Assembly: GCA_025360355.1 (NCBI GenBank)
Contig: JANYCL010000408.1
Location: 1 to 19,900 of the forward strand
Length of the DNA: 19,900 nucleotides
Direction: 5' to 3'
Origin: Sphingobacteriaceae bacterium
Lineage (GTDB): Bacteria > Bacteroidota > Bacteroidia > B-17B0 > Aurantibacillaceae
Below the pieces are notes generated by a model. It made no database searches, was not told the origin of the DNA, and worked only from the letters and a program-made list of their open reading frames with translations. The stretch's first letter is position 1. Each line of letters begins with the position of its first letter. Below, piece by piece: positions 12,917 through 19,536 of the stretch. Both the position numbers and the translations under genes were made by a program.

Positions 12917-15622
12917 ATGAAAAAAATCATCTTATCTATCGCTTTCTTAAGTTTATCGACTTTATTGTCATCCCAAAGTAAAGCACCCGTGGATTCTTTA
13001 GCAGGTTTCGATTATGCAGGTTCAATGAGCCATGCAAATCATGCTAAATCTGATCAACAAAAACACGAAATGTTAGCCCGTGCTAAAAGAACTTATATAG
13101 ACGGAAAATATAATCTATATAAGCAAAATCAAATAACTAACCCGAATGGGGAAAGAAGCAGCGCTGAATATTATGCTAATGTAAAAAACGGAAACGCAAA
13201 TAAAGGTCCGGGTAATAATACTTTGTCACAAGGTAATCAGCCTGTGGGTTGTTCTAATATAGATTTTGAAGCGAATGCAACAACTTCATGGTCGCTTACC
13301 GGAGATTTTCAAATTATGAGTGGAGGGGTTGATCCTTTTGGAGGGTTTCCTTGCGTATATCCCGGAAGTGGTTCAAATTATTCTTTAAGATTAAATGACA
13401 ACAACACCAGCTGTACCAACCCTGGTAAAAAAGTAAATTTTGGAGCTTTAGCGCAGCGTACTGTTGCTGTTACACCTTTAAATAATCAATTTCAATTGCA
13501 CTTTGCTGCGGTAGTATTAAACTTCCCACACCCGGCAAATGCTGCGGCAAATTTTCAAATTAATTTTTATGACCAATTTGGTAATAAGTTAGCTTGTCCA
13601 ACTTATTCTTGTTATTACGCTTCACCGCCAAATGCATTTATTGGTTTACCACCAGGTGTTGCACAAAACTCCGCAATACAAGGTGCGCAAATTTGCAGCA
13701 ACGTTGGTAGTTATCCTGTAACTTATGTGCCTTGGCAAACTGTTGCTGTGGATCTAAGTCCTTACAATTTTACAAACATTACTATCAAAATTACTTGTGA
13801 CTGGTGTTTATATAATTATGATTGGGCATATTGCTATGTTGATGCTGATTGCGGTCCTCCGGCTCCTACAACCCCTGTTACTTCTTGTACCGGTTTATTA
13901 AATGGCCCTCCAGGCATGGTAAGTTATACTTGGACACCACCTGTTGGACCAACAGTTGTTTCTCCAACTATCATGGCAACAACTCCGGGAACTTATATTT
14001 GTTCAACAACAGGTTTTATTACTTGTCAGCCCGGCTTAACATATACTTACGTTGTTAAACCTGCTCCTATTGCAGCTTTCACTAACAACACGTCTTGTTT
14101 AACCTCGCCAAGTTCTTTTACAAGTACCTCAACTTTAAATGGTGGTACCGGTATTACAAATTATAATTGGACATGGGGAGACGCAACTGCAAATACGATT
14201 GGTTTAGGATTTAATCAACCAAATCATACTTACGCAACAGCCGGAACTTTCCCGGTTCAACTCTTGGTCACGAATGCTGATGGCTGTAAAGATAGTATTA
14301 CACAAAACGTTGTTGTGAATGGTTTACCAATTGTTGACTTCACTTTTAATAATATTTGTGAAGGTGCGCCTACAGTATTTAATAATACAACAAATGCTAA
14401 TGGAAATACAATGACCAATTGGTATTGGGATTTTACAAGTGATGGTTCTGTTGATAATACCACTATATCACCTACTCTTACTTATTCTACCAGCGGAATT
14501 CACAATGTAACTTTAGTTGGTGTTACTAGCGTAGGATGTTCAGACACTATTGTTAAAGCTGTTGGAGTTTATTCGAATCCTATTTCACATTTTGGATTTA
14601 CAAAAACTTGTTTAGGCGATTACACCAACTTCTGGGATAACTCATACGTAGTTGGAAGTAATGGCGTAATAAATCTTTGGGAGTGGGATCTTGATGGTAA
14701 TACAACTATTGATGCTACAGGTCAAAATGCATTAGCTTTATACACTGCTTATGGAAATCATCCGGTAGGTTTAACAGTAACCACAAGTTTGGGATGTAAA
14801 AATACATCAACGTTAAATGTTTTTGTTAATCCAATTCCGGTTGTTGATTTTACAGCTGATCAAACTCATGGTTGCGAAAAGTTACCTGTACAGTTTTCAA
14901 ATAGCTCTTTCATTGCTTTAGGTACTATTGCAACATACTCTTGGAGTGTTGGTGATAATGCTTCTACTATAAACTTTGTTACAAATCATACTTATCCTGC
15001 AGGAACTTACACAGTATCTTTAACTGCGATCTCTGATAGCGGTTGTGTGGCTAAGAAAACTAAAAACGATTATATTGTTTCATATCCTACACCGGTTGCT
15101 GATTATTTTGCTAACCCGCAAACAGCAGATGTGTTAGAACCTATTGTGAATTTTGTAAACACATCTGGTGGCGCTTATAATCAATTCTGGTGGTTTTATG
15201 GTGATGGAAGTCCTGCTGACTCAACAACACATCATCCAACGCATACTTATAGCGATGAGTTTGCTACAAGCTATATGACTACTTTAATTGTAAAGAATCA
15301 ATATGGTTGTTCTGATACAACACAGCGTTTAGTTGTAATTGATCCGAACTATGTGATTTATGTTCCAAATGCATTTACACCAAATGGTGATGGGTTAAAT
15401 GATGTGTTTCAACCAAAAGGATATTATATCCAGAAATTTGATATGCAAATATTTGACCGTTGGGGTGAACAAGTGTTCAGCACCAATGACATCATGAAAG
15501 GTTGGGACGGAACAATAAAAGGTAAAATAATTGAGAACTCAGTTTATGTTTGGAAAGTAGTTGTGGTTGACGCGCAGAAAAAACGTCACGACTTAACCGG
15601 ACATGTTACTTTAATGAAATAA
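12917..15622 (+). CDS. Secreted PKD-repeat protein with CHU_C (type B T9SS) C-terminal domain
   Basis: A 901-residue protein with a signal peptide (about 1-20, MKKIILSIAFLSLSTLLSSQ). Residues about 110-315 form a Cys-rich beta domain of the kind seen at the front of such proteins. Five PKD-like repeats follow, starting near residues 383 (IAAFTNN), 471 (IVDFTFN), 555 (ISHFGFT), 640 (VVDFTAD) and 725 (VADYFAN). Each ends near a 'GC.D/K' turn, and the conserved 'W.WGD/FGDG' strand is recognisable in most. The last ~85 residues (from 814, YVPNAFTPNGDGLNDVF, then 'IFDRWGEQVFSTND' and 'GWDG') are the gliding-motility-associated CHU_C domain. This is the type B sorting signal read by the type IX secretion system, so the protein should be exported across the outer membrane and held at the surface or released. 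Adhesion is the usual role of such repeats. The gene stands alone between terminators. Confidence 0.93.
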   Translation: MKKIILSIAFLSLSTLLSSQSKAPVDSLAGFDYAGSMSHANHAKSDQQKHEMLARAKRTYIDGKYNLYKQNQITNPNGERSSAEYYANVKNGNANKGPGNNTLSQGNQPVGCSNIDFEANATTSWSLTGDFQIMSGGVDPFGGFPCVYPGSGSNYSLRLNDNNTSCTNPGKKVNFGALAQRTVAVTPLNNQFQLHFAAVVLNFPHPANAAANFQINFYDQFGNKLACPTYSCYYASPPNAFIGLPPGVAQNSAIQGAQICSNVGSYPVTYVPWQTVAVDLSPYNFTNITIKITCDWCLYNYDWAYCYVDADCGPPAPTTPVTSCTGLLNGPPGMVSYTWTPPVGPTVVSPTIMATTPGTYICSTTGFITCQPGLTYTYVVKPAPIAAFTNNTSCLTSPSSFTSTSTLNGGTGITNYNWTWGDATANTIGLGFNQPNHTYATAGTFPVQLLVTNADGCKDSITQNVVVNGLPIVDFTFNNICEGAPTVFNNTTNANGNTMTNWYWDFTSDGSVDNTTISPTLTYSTSGIHNVTLVGVTSVGCSDTIVKAVGVYSNPISHFGFTKTCLGDYTNFWDNSYVVGSNGVINLWEWDLDGNTTIDATGQNALALYTAYGNHPVGLTVTTSLGCKNTSTLNVFVNPIPVVDFTADQTHGCEKLPVQFSNSSFIALGTIATYSWSVGDNASTINFVTNHTYPAGTYTVSLTAISDSGCVAKKTKNDYIVSYPTPVADYFANPQTADVLEPIVNFVNTSGGAYNQFWWFYGDGSPADSTTHHPTHTYSDEFATSYMTTLIVKNQYGCSDTTQRLVVIDPNYVIYVPNAFTPNGDGLNDVFQPKGYYIQKFDMQIFDRWGEQVFSTNDIMKGWDGTIKGKIIENSVYVWKVVVVDAQKKRHDLTGHVTLMK

Positions 15623-15649
15623 AAATTAGCCTCTTACATACTACAAAAA

Positions 15650-15678
15650 AACCCTTCATGAAGATGAGGGGTTTTTTG
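15650..15678. terminator. Two-way terminator after the PKD protein gene
   Basis: ACCCTTCAT (15651-15659) pairs with ATGAGGGGT (15664-15672) with one T-G wobble around the loop GAAG. An A run lies before and a T run after it, so the hairpin could stop transcription arriving from either side, including from the tRNA/GIY-YIG unit. Confidence 0.85.
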
Positions 15679-15718
15679 TTTGTAAACGTTTTCTGACTCC
15701 CTTTTAAAAAGGTTTTAG

Positions 15719-15773
15719 TAGCGGAGGGGGGGCTCGAACCCCCGTCCGCCTTAGGCGGATATGAATCCTGTGC
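15719..15773 (-). pseudogene. tRNA-Met 3'-half remnant with a replaced variable region
   Basis: On the minus strand it contains GCACAGGATTCATA (the anticodon 5' arm and CAT anticodon), then the 15-base palindrome TCCGCCTAAGGCGGA (15745-15759), then a complete T-arm and acceptor 3' strand ending CTCCGCTA. In the intact gene the palindrome position holds ACCCTGAGGT. The 5' acceptor strand and D-arm are absent, so no cloverleaf can form. The remnant also encodes the last residues and the TAA stop of the GIY-YIG gene. Confidence 0.8.
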
Positions 15774-16032
15774 ACTTAAAAAAATCACTTCTATTTTTGA
15801 TCCATTGTCTACCCTTACCACCTTTCAGCAATTTTTCGCGATACAAAGCATCCTTGCGCGAACTAAAGAATTCAACATAAATAACTTTCCATGGACGGAA
15901 TTTACAAGTGAAAGAATTTTTCTCGAAAACATTATGACCTTTAATACGATTAATTAAATCGTGTGTTTGACCAATATAAATTTTATCAAATTTTTCGCTG
16001 TAAAGAATATAAACGCAAAATGTTTCTTCCAT
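15751..16032 (-). CDS. Single-domain GIY-YIG endonuclease-like protein
   Basis: A 93-residue protein that is almost entirely one GIY-YIG nuclease domain of the small UvrC/YhbQ-like type. VYIL (7-10) and IYIGQT (18-23) are the two signature strands. Arg29 in LINRIKGHN is the expected catalytic Arg, and Glu66 in ALYREKLLK is the metal-binding Glu. The core is therefore complete and probably active, and its target DNA is not known. The last ten residues (KCTGFISA and neighbours) and the stop codon are encoded by the tRNA remnant. The ATG directly follows the T run of the tRNA-Met terminator, and no promoter box is visible between them. Expression probably depends on read-through from the tRNA promoter. 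Gene position next to duplicated tRNA sequence suggests a selfish or tRNA-targeted element. Confidence 0.85.
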   Translation of the reverse strand: MEETFCVYILYSEKFDKIYIGQTHDLINRIKGHNVFEKNSFTCKFRPWKVIYVEFFSSRKDALYREKLLKGGKGRQWIKNRSDFFKCTGFISA

Positions 16033-16064
16033 AAAAAAGTCTCCGTTGCTTATCAGGAGACTTT
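16033..16064 (-). terminator. Terminator of tRNA-Met, abutting the GIY-YIG start
   Basis: On the minus strand AAAGTCTCC (16064-16056) pairs perfectly with GGAGACTTT (16044-16036) around an 11-base loop, followed by T through 16033. The next three bases are the ATG of the GIY-YIG gene. Confidence 0.75.
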
Positions 16065-16066
16065 AG

Positions 16067-16140
16067 TAGCGGAGGGGGGACTCGAACCCCCGACCTCAGG
16101 GTTATGAATCCTGTGCTCTAACCGGCTGAGCTACCCCGCC
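16067..16140 (-). tRNA. tRNA-Met (anticodon CAT)
   Basis: A 74-base cloverleaf. The acceptor GGCGGGG pairs with CTCCGCT (two G-T pairs). The D-arm is GCTC/GAGC, and the anticodon arm CAGGA/CCCTG has one A-C pair around the loop TTCATAA. The T-arm is GGGGG TTCGAGT CCCCC. The discriminator is A, and CCA is not encoded. G1-T72 pairing and the lack of three G-C pairs at the base of the anticodon stem argue against the initiator. An elongator Met tRNA is most likely. A lysidine-modified tRNA-Ile with the same CAT anticodon cannot be excluded by eye. Confidence 0.93.
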
Positions 16141-16150
16141 ATAAGGGCTG

Positions 16151-16158
16151 CAAATATA
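16151..16158 (-). promoter_or_regulatory. -7 box of the tRNA-Met promoter
   Basis: On the minus strand TATATTTG matches the Bacteroidota -7 consensus and lies 10 bases before the first base of the tRNA. No TTG is seen at the usual distance. The rest of 16159-16354 is AT-rich and shows no gene or repeat. Confidence 0.6.
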
Positions 16159-16354
16159 CTATTTTTTGCAAAGTGCTAAAAACCCGTATTCAAGAGCAGT
16201 AAAAGAATTGCTTTAATAATTGAATTGTTTTGTAAATTGCTGTTTATCAAATATTTAACTATAAAAGCTTTAAATCAATATCATCAACTTTATTTTATGA
16301 AAGGAATTGCGGGGTAAAAAAAATTTAATATATTTCATAAAAAATAGACTGGCT

Positions 16355-17230
16355 ATGTCGAAGAAAACCAAAGGTTCGTCAGCGAAAGGCAAGAAAAAAA
16401 ACACCGCTAAAACTCCGAAGAAAAAAATTTCGAAGAAGGCAAAGCCTGTTGCCAAAAAAAAGCCGGTTAAAAAGGCTATCAAGAAAAAAATTAAGCCAGC
16501 GAAAAAAATTAAAGCAAAAAAACCTGCTAAAAAAATTATCGCTAAAAAAATAAAACCAGCTAAAGTTGCAAAAGCAATTAAAGTTGTTGCTCCTGCTAAA
16601 GTTCAAAAAAGTATTGTTAAAGGTTCTATTAAAGAATACCAACGGCCAATTCACGATATTAAAAATCCTGTTCTGTTAAAAAAAGATTCTGAACCTATTC
16701 CTGAATTTAAACCAACTATTCAACCAACGGTTAAATCGAGTGACAAAGACAGCAATCCTACAGCATTAAAAACAACAACTTCAGGATCGTTTGTTTCAAC
16801 TCCAATTAAAAAAACAGATTCCTATGCAGTTAAACCTGAAAAAGAACCTGCCGGGAAATTTGAAATTGAAATCGTTATCCGTGCATCAGCCGAATTATTA
16901 TATGAATTTTTAGTTTCGCCAAGCGGTTTATCAGAATGGTTTTGCGACGATGTAAACATCCGTAATGGCATTTACACTTTTGTTTGGGACGGACAATTAC
17001 AACAAGCACGCTTACTTAAAACTATTGAAGAACAATTGGTGCGTTACCAATGGGTTGATAAAACAGATGGCAGTTATTTTGAATTCAAAATTCAGCGTGA
17101 CGATCTAACCAACGATATTTCTTTGATAATTACTGATTTTGCTGCTGATAAAATAGAACAAGAATCGGCTAAGCTTTTATGGCAAAGTCAAATTGATAAA
17201 TTACTCCACCTAATGGGATCCTACTTTTAA
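16355..17230 (+). CDS. START-like domain protein with histone H1-like lysine-rich tail
   Basis: A 291-residue cytoplasmic protein. Residues 1-90 are low-complexity Lys/Ala/Pro sequence (about 39 lysines) with repeats of the type 'KKIKPAKK' and 'AKKPAKK', as in histone H1 and bacterial H1-like DNA-binding tails. Residues 91-165 are a disordered, Pro/Ser/Thr-rich linker. Residues about 167-291 ('KFEIEIVIRASAELLYEFLVSPSGLSEWF', 'YTFVWDGQLQQARLL', 'SAKLLWQSQIDKLLHLMGSYF') match the Bacteroidota START-like (SRPBCC fold) family, normally a stand-alone protein of about 130 residues. It looks like a fusion that could bring a ligand-binding domain to nucleic acid, which is inference. The frame is open back to a TTG at 16307, but ATG 16355 begins the basic tail and is preferred. 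A terminator lies just after it. Confidence 0.85.
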   Translation: MSKKTKGSSAKGKKKNTAKTPKKKISKKAKPVAKKKPVKKAIKKKIKPAKKIKAKKPAKKIIAKKIKPAKVAKAIKVVAPAKVQKSIVKGSIKEYQRPIHDIKNPVLLKKDSEPIPEFKPTIQPTVKSSDKDSNPTALKTTTSGSFVSTPIKKTDSYAVKPEKEPAGKFEIEIVIRASAELLYEFLVSPSGLSEWFCDDVNIRNGIYTFVWDGQLQQARLLKTIEEQLVRYQWVDKTDGSYFEFKIQRDDLTNDISLIITDFAADKIEQESAKLLWQSQIDKLLHLMGSYF

Positions 17231-17251
17231 AATTTAAATGACTAATTTTAC

Positions 17252-17283
17252 AGCCCTGAAACAAAATGTTTCAGGGCTTTTTT
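17252..17283 (+). terminator. Perfect intrinsic terminator
   Basis: The eleven-base arms AGCCCTGAAAC (17252-17262) and GTTTCAGGGCT (17268-17278) pair perfectly around AAAAT and are followed by a T run. It ends the START-like gene transcript and lies 12 bases before the M28 peptidase start, inside an open frame that begins at a spurious ATG (17238). Confidence 0.95.
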
Positions 17284-17294
17284 ATTCTTATTCT

Positions 17295-18524
17295 ATGAAA
17301 AAAATCATTTTATTTTTAGCGTTTGTGTTTTGTTCAACGCTGCTTTCGGCTCAAAATATTTCTGTTCCTTCGCTTAAAAAACATATTTCTTATTTAGCTT
17401 CTGATATTTTGAAAGGCAGAGGCACATCAACCGATGAAGAAAAAAAAGCAGCAATGTACTTGGCTACGCAATTTAAGCGTTATGGTTTACTGCCCGGAAA
17501 TAAAAACACCTATCTCTACGAATTCACTTTCAAAAAAAATCTTGATGCACACGATACTTCAACCGGAAATGTTCCGGAAAGAAAAGGAAATGATGTTGTT
17601 GCTTTTTTAGATAATAAAGCACCTTATACAATTGTAATTGGAGCACATTACGATCATTTAGGTTTAGGTTATGATAAGAACAGCCGCGATCCAAACCCCG
17701 AAGGAAAGATACACAATGGTGCTGATGATAATGCAAGCGGTACCGCAGGTGTTTTAGAATTAGCACGTTATTTTTCTGAAAATAATCTAACTGAAAAATT
17801 TAATTTTTTATTCATGTGTTACTCCGGTGAAGAGTTAGGTTTGATCGGTTCCAAAAAATGGTGTGATGCGCCAAGTTTTCCGTTAGAAAAAATTACATAT
17901 ATGATCAACATGGATATGATCGGCCGGCTTAACGACAGCACCAAAAAACTAATTGTTTATGGAGTTGGGACCAGTCCGGTTTGGGTTCCTATCATTGATT
18001 CCATCAAATCAAATTTCTCAATTAAAAAAGACAGTGCAGGAATTGGTCCGAGTGATCAAACTTCTTTTTATTTAAAAGATATTCCTGTTTTACATTTCTT
18101 TACAGGTCAACATGAAGATTATCACAAACCAAGTGATGATGCAGAAAAAATTAATTACGAAGGTGAAGCTTCGGTTTTAGAATATATTATCCGTGTAATT
18201 AATGCAACACCAAATTCAAATAAACTTACATTTTTAAAAACACGTAACGTTGATATGGGAAAATCATCCTTCAAAGTTACAATGGGCGTTATGCCTGATT
18301 ATGCTTATGAAGGAAAAGGTTTGCGTATTGACGGCGTTACCGATGGAAAACCTGCAGCAATTGGCGGATTAAAAAAAGGTGACATTGTAATAAAATTAGG
18401 TGATCTTGAGATCAAAGATATTCAGGTTTATATGAAAGGATTATCTCAACACAAAAAAGGTGATACTGTTCCTGTAAAAGTTTTACGCGACGGGAAAGAA
18501 TTGGAATTGAAAGTAACATTCTAA
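17295..18524 (+). CDS. Exported M28-family zinc peptidase with C-terminal PDZ domain
   Basis: A 409-residue protein with a signal peptide (MKKIILFLAFVFCSTLLSAQ). Residues about 95-305 are an M28 (aminopeptidase-type) catalytic domain holding two zinc ions. It has His118 in GAHYDHLG, the bridging Asp144 in GADDNASG, base/ligand Glu179-Glu180 in SGEELGL, Asp207 in NMDMIGR and His277 in DYHKPSD. All expected ligands are present, so it should be active on peptides in the periplasm or outside the cell. Residues about 330-409 form a PDZ domain ('GLRIDGVTDGKPAAIGGLKKGDIVIKLGD'). No PA insert is present. ATG 17295 is chosen because it starts the signal peptide and lies after the terminator. The upstream in-frame ATG at 17238 is before it. 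No TAnnTTTG box is seen, so its promoter is unclear. It ends directly against the desaturase stop. Confidence 0.92.
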   Translation: MKKIILFLAFVFCSTLLSAQNISVPSLKKHISYLASDILKGRGTSTDEEKKAAMYLATQFKRYGLLPGNKNTYLYEFTFKKNLDAHDTSTGNVPERKGNDVVAFLDNKAPYTIVIGAHYDHLGLGYDKNSRDPNPEGKIHNGADDNASGTAGVLELARYFSENNLTEKFNFLFMCYSGEELGLIGSKKWCDAPSFPLEKITYMINMDMIGRLNDSTKKLIVYGVGTSPVWVPIIDSIKSNFSIKKDSAGIGPSDQTSFYLKDIPVLHFFTGQHEDYHKPSDDAEKINYEGEASVLEYIIRVINATPNSNKLTFLKTRNVDMGKSSFKVTMGVMPDYAYEGKGLRIDGVTDGKPAAIGGLKKGDIVIKLGDLEIKDIQVYMKGLSQHKKGDTVPVKVLRDGKELELKVTF

Positions 18525-19490
18525 TTACACACCCACCATTTGTTGTTTCTCGGTATCCCAAACTTTTAATTTAAAGCATGCTATAATATCTTTTGGTTTA
18601 AGGGATGTTTTTTTACATTCCCTTAATTCAGGAATTGAATTATATACTTCAGGTAAGCGGTAAAAAGGAACACGCGCATTAATGTGATGAATGTGATGAT
18701 AACCGATATTTGCTGTTGCCCAACGCAAAGGCCATGTCAGATCCATATGACTAGAAGATTCCATTGCAGCACCTTCATAAGTCCAATCATCATTCCCGGC
18801 AAAAGTTGTTCCAGGAAAATTATGTTGTGCATAAAATAAATACGCTCCCATCCCACCCGAAATAAAATGCGGAATGGCGCAAAGTAAGATCCAGGTGTGC
18901 CAACCTAAAAAATAAAAAACAGCGATCTGATAAGCATAATGAACAATTAACGCAACTAAAGAATCTATGTGCTTGCTAAAACGGTTGATGATGGATTTAT
19001 AACACATACCCCACATGAATGCGAAAAAATAACCAAACATAATAGTTAAAGGGTGACGGATAAATAAATAATGTAATTGTTCAGAGCGTGAACATTTTTC
19101 AAATTTTTGTTTTGAATAAATAGGATACGAACCAATACTTGCACTGAATAATTTCGAATTATTCTTATGATGATAATCATGACTCCTACTCCAAATTCCG
19201 GCAGGCGCTAAAACATAAAAACCAAAAATAGTAAATAAAATATCAGCGGCTATAGATTTTGTTAAGATAGATCTATGCTGATGATCATGGTAGATAACAA
19301 ACAAACGGACAATTGTAAAGCCTGCTAAAATGCTGCAAAGTAATTTTAAACTCCAGTGATAATTGTAAACTGTTCCAAAAAGAAGTGCGATCAGAATAAA
19401 CAAAGTACTAAGCGTATAGTACCAGCTTTTCAAGCGGTTTTCCTTCATGAAGGGTTTTGTGGCGAGTATCAGTTGTTTGCCTTCTAACAT
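18525..19490 (-). CDS. Membrane fatty acid desaturase
   Basis: A 321-residue integral membrane di-iron enzyme. The three histidine boxes that hold the iron pair are HDHQH (68-72), HDYHH (104-108) and GYHHIHH (264-269). A further AQHNF (221-225) precedes the last box, as in many acyl-lipid desaturases. Several hydrophobic segments separate the boxes (about 24-66, 82-100, 150-165, 176-212). It should introduce a double bond into membrane acyl chains, with O2 and an electron donor. The exact position and substrate are unknown. The related hydroxylases share the boxes and cannot be ruled out. Its stop touches the stop of the convergent M28 gene with no base between. A TATATTTG box (19500-19507) lies 10 bases upstream of the start codon. 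Confidence 0.9.
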   Translation of the reverse strand: MLEGKQLILATKPFMKENRLKSWYYTLSTLFILIALLFGTVYNYHWSLKLLCSILAGFTIVRLFVIYHDHQHRSILTKSIAADILFTIFGFYVLAPAGIWSRSHDYHHKNNSKLFSASIGSYPIYSKQKFEKCSRSEQLHYLFIRHPLTIMFGYFFAFMWGMCYKSIINRFSKHIDSLVALIVHYAYQIAVFYFLGWHTWILLCAIPHFISGGMGAYLFYAQHNFPGTTFAGNDDWTYEGAAMESSSHMDLTWPLRWATANIGYHHIHHINARVPFYRLPEVYNSIPELRECKKTSLKPKDIIACFKLKVWDTEKQQMVGV

Positions 19491-19499
19491 TAGAGGTTA

Positions 19500-19507
19500 C
19501 AAATATA
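19500..19507 (-). promoter_or_regulatory. -7 box of the desaturase promoter
   Basis: On the minus strand TATATTTG matches TAnnTTTG, lying between the desaturase start and the acyltransferase stop. No TTG is found 19-21 bases further upstream, so this is a partial match. Confidence 0.45.
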
Positions 19508-19536
19508 CGAAGCTAAGAGGTAAAAATAAAATGGTG

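Larger units (their letters stand above)
15714..16061 (-). mobile_element. Candidate 348-bp GIY-YIG unit inserted at tRNA-Met
   Basis: The unit is bounded by direct repeats of the tRNA 3' part. 15714-15744 matches 16062-16092 at 30 of 31 bases, and 15760-15773 matches 16103-16116 perfectly. Read leftward, the order is intact tRNA, terminator, nuclease gene, displaced tRNA 3' fragment. This is the arrangement left when an element inserts into a tRNA gene and restores its 3' end. There is no integrase or transposase and the unit holds only the GIY-YIG gene. The repeats and order are seen directly, while mobility is inference. Confidence 0.45.

Noticed and set aside
15719..15773. A second functional tRNA with a long variable arm
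   Set aside because: The palindrome looks like a variable arm, but the D-arm and the 5' acceptor strand are absent, so no tRNA fold is possible.
15606..15821. A 71-residue minus-strand reading frame across the tRNA remnant and terminator
   Set aside because: Its residues are translated T-arm, acceptor strand and terminator sequence. It overlaps the real GIY-YIG gene in another frame.
16307..16354. TTG-started extension of the START-like protein
   Set aside because: It adds 16 residues unlike the lysine-rich tail, and a good ATG (16355) follows.
17238..17294. N-terminal extension of the M28 peptidase starting at ATG 17238
   Set aside because: It would translate a perfect terminator hairpin and place 19 extra residues before a textbook signal peptide.
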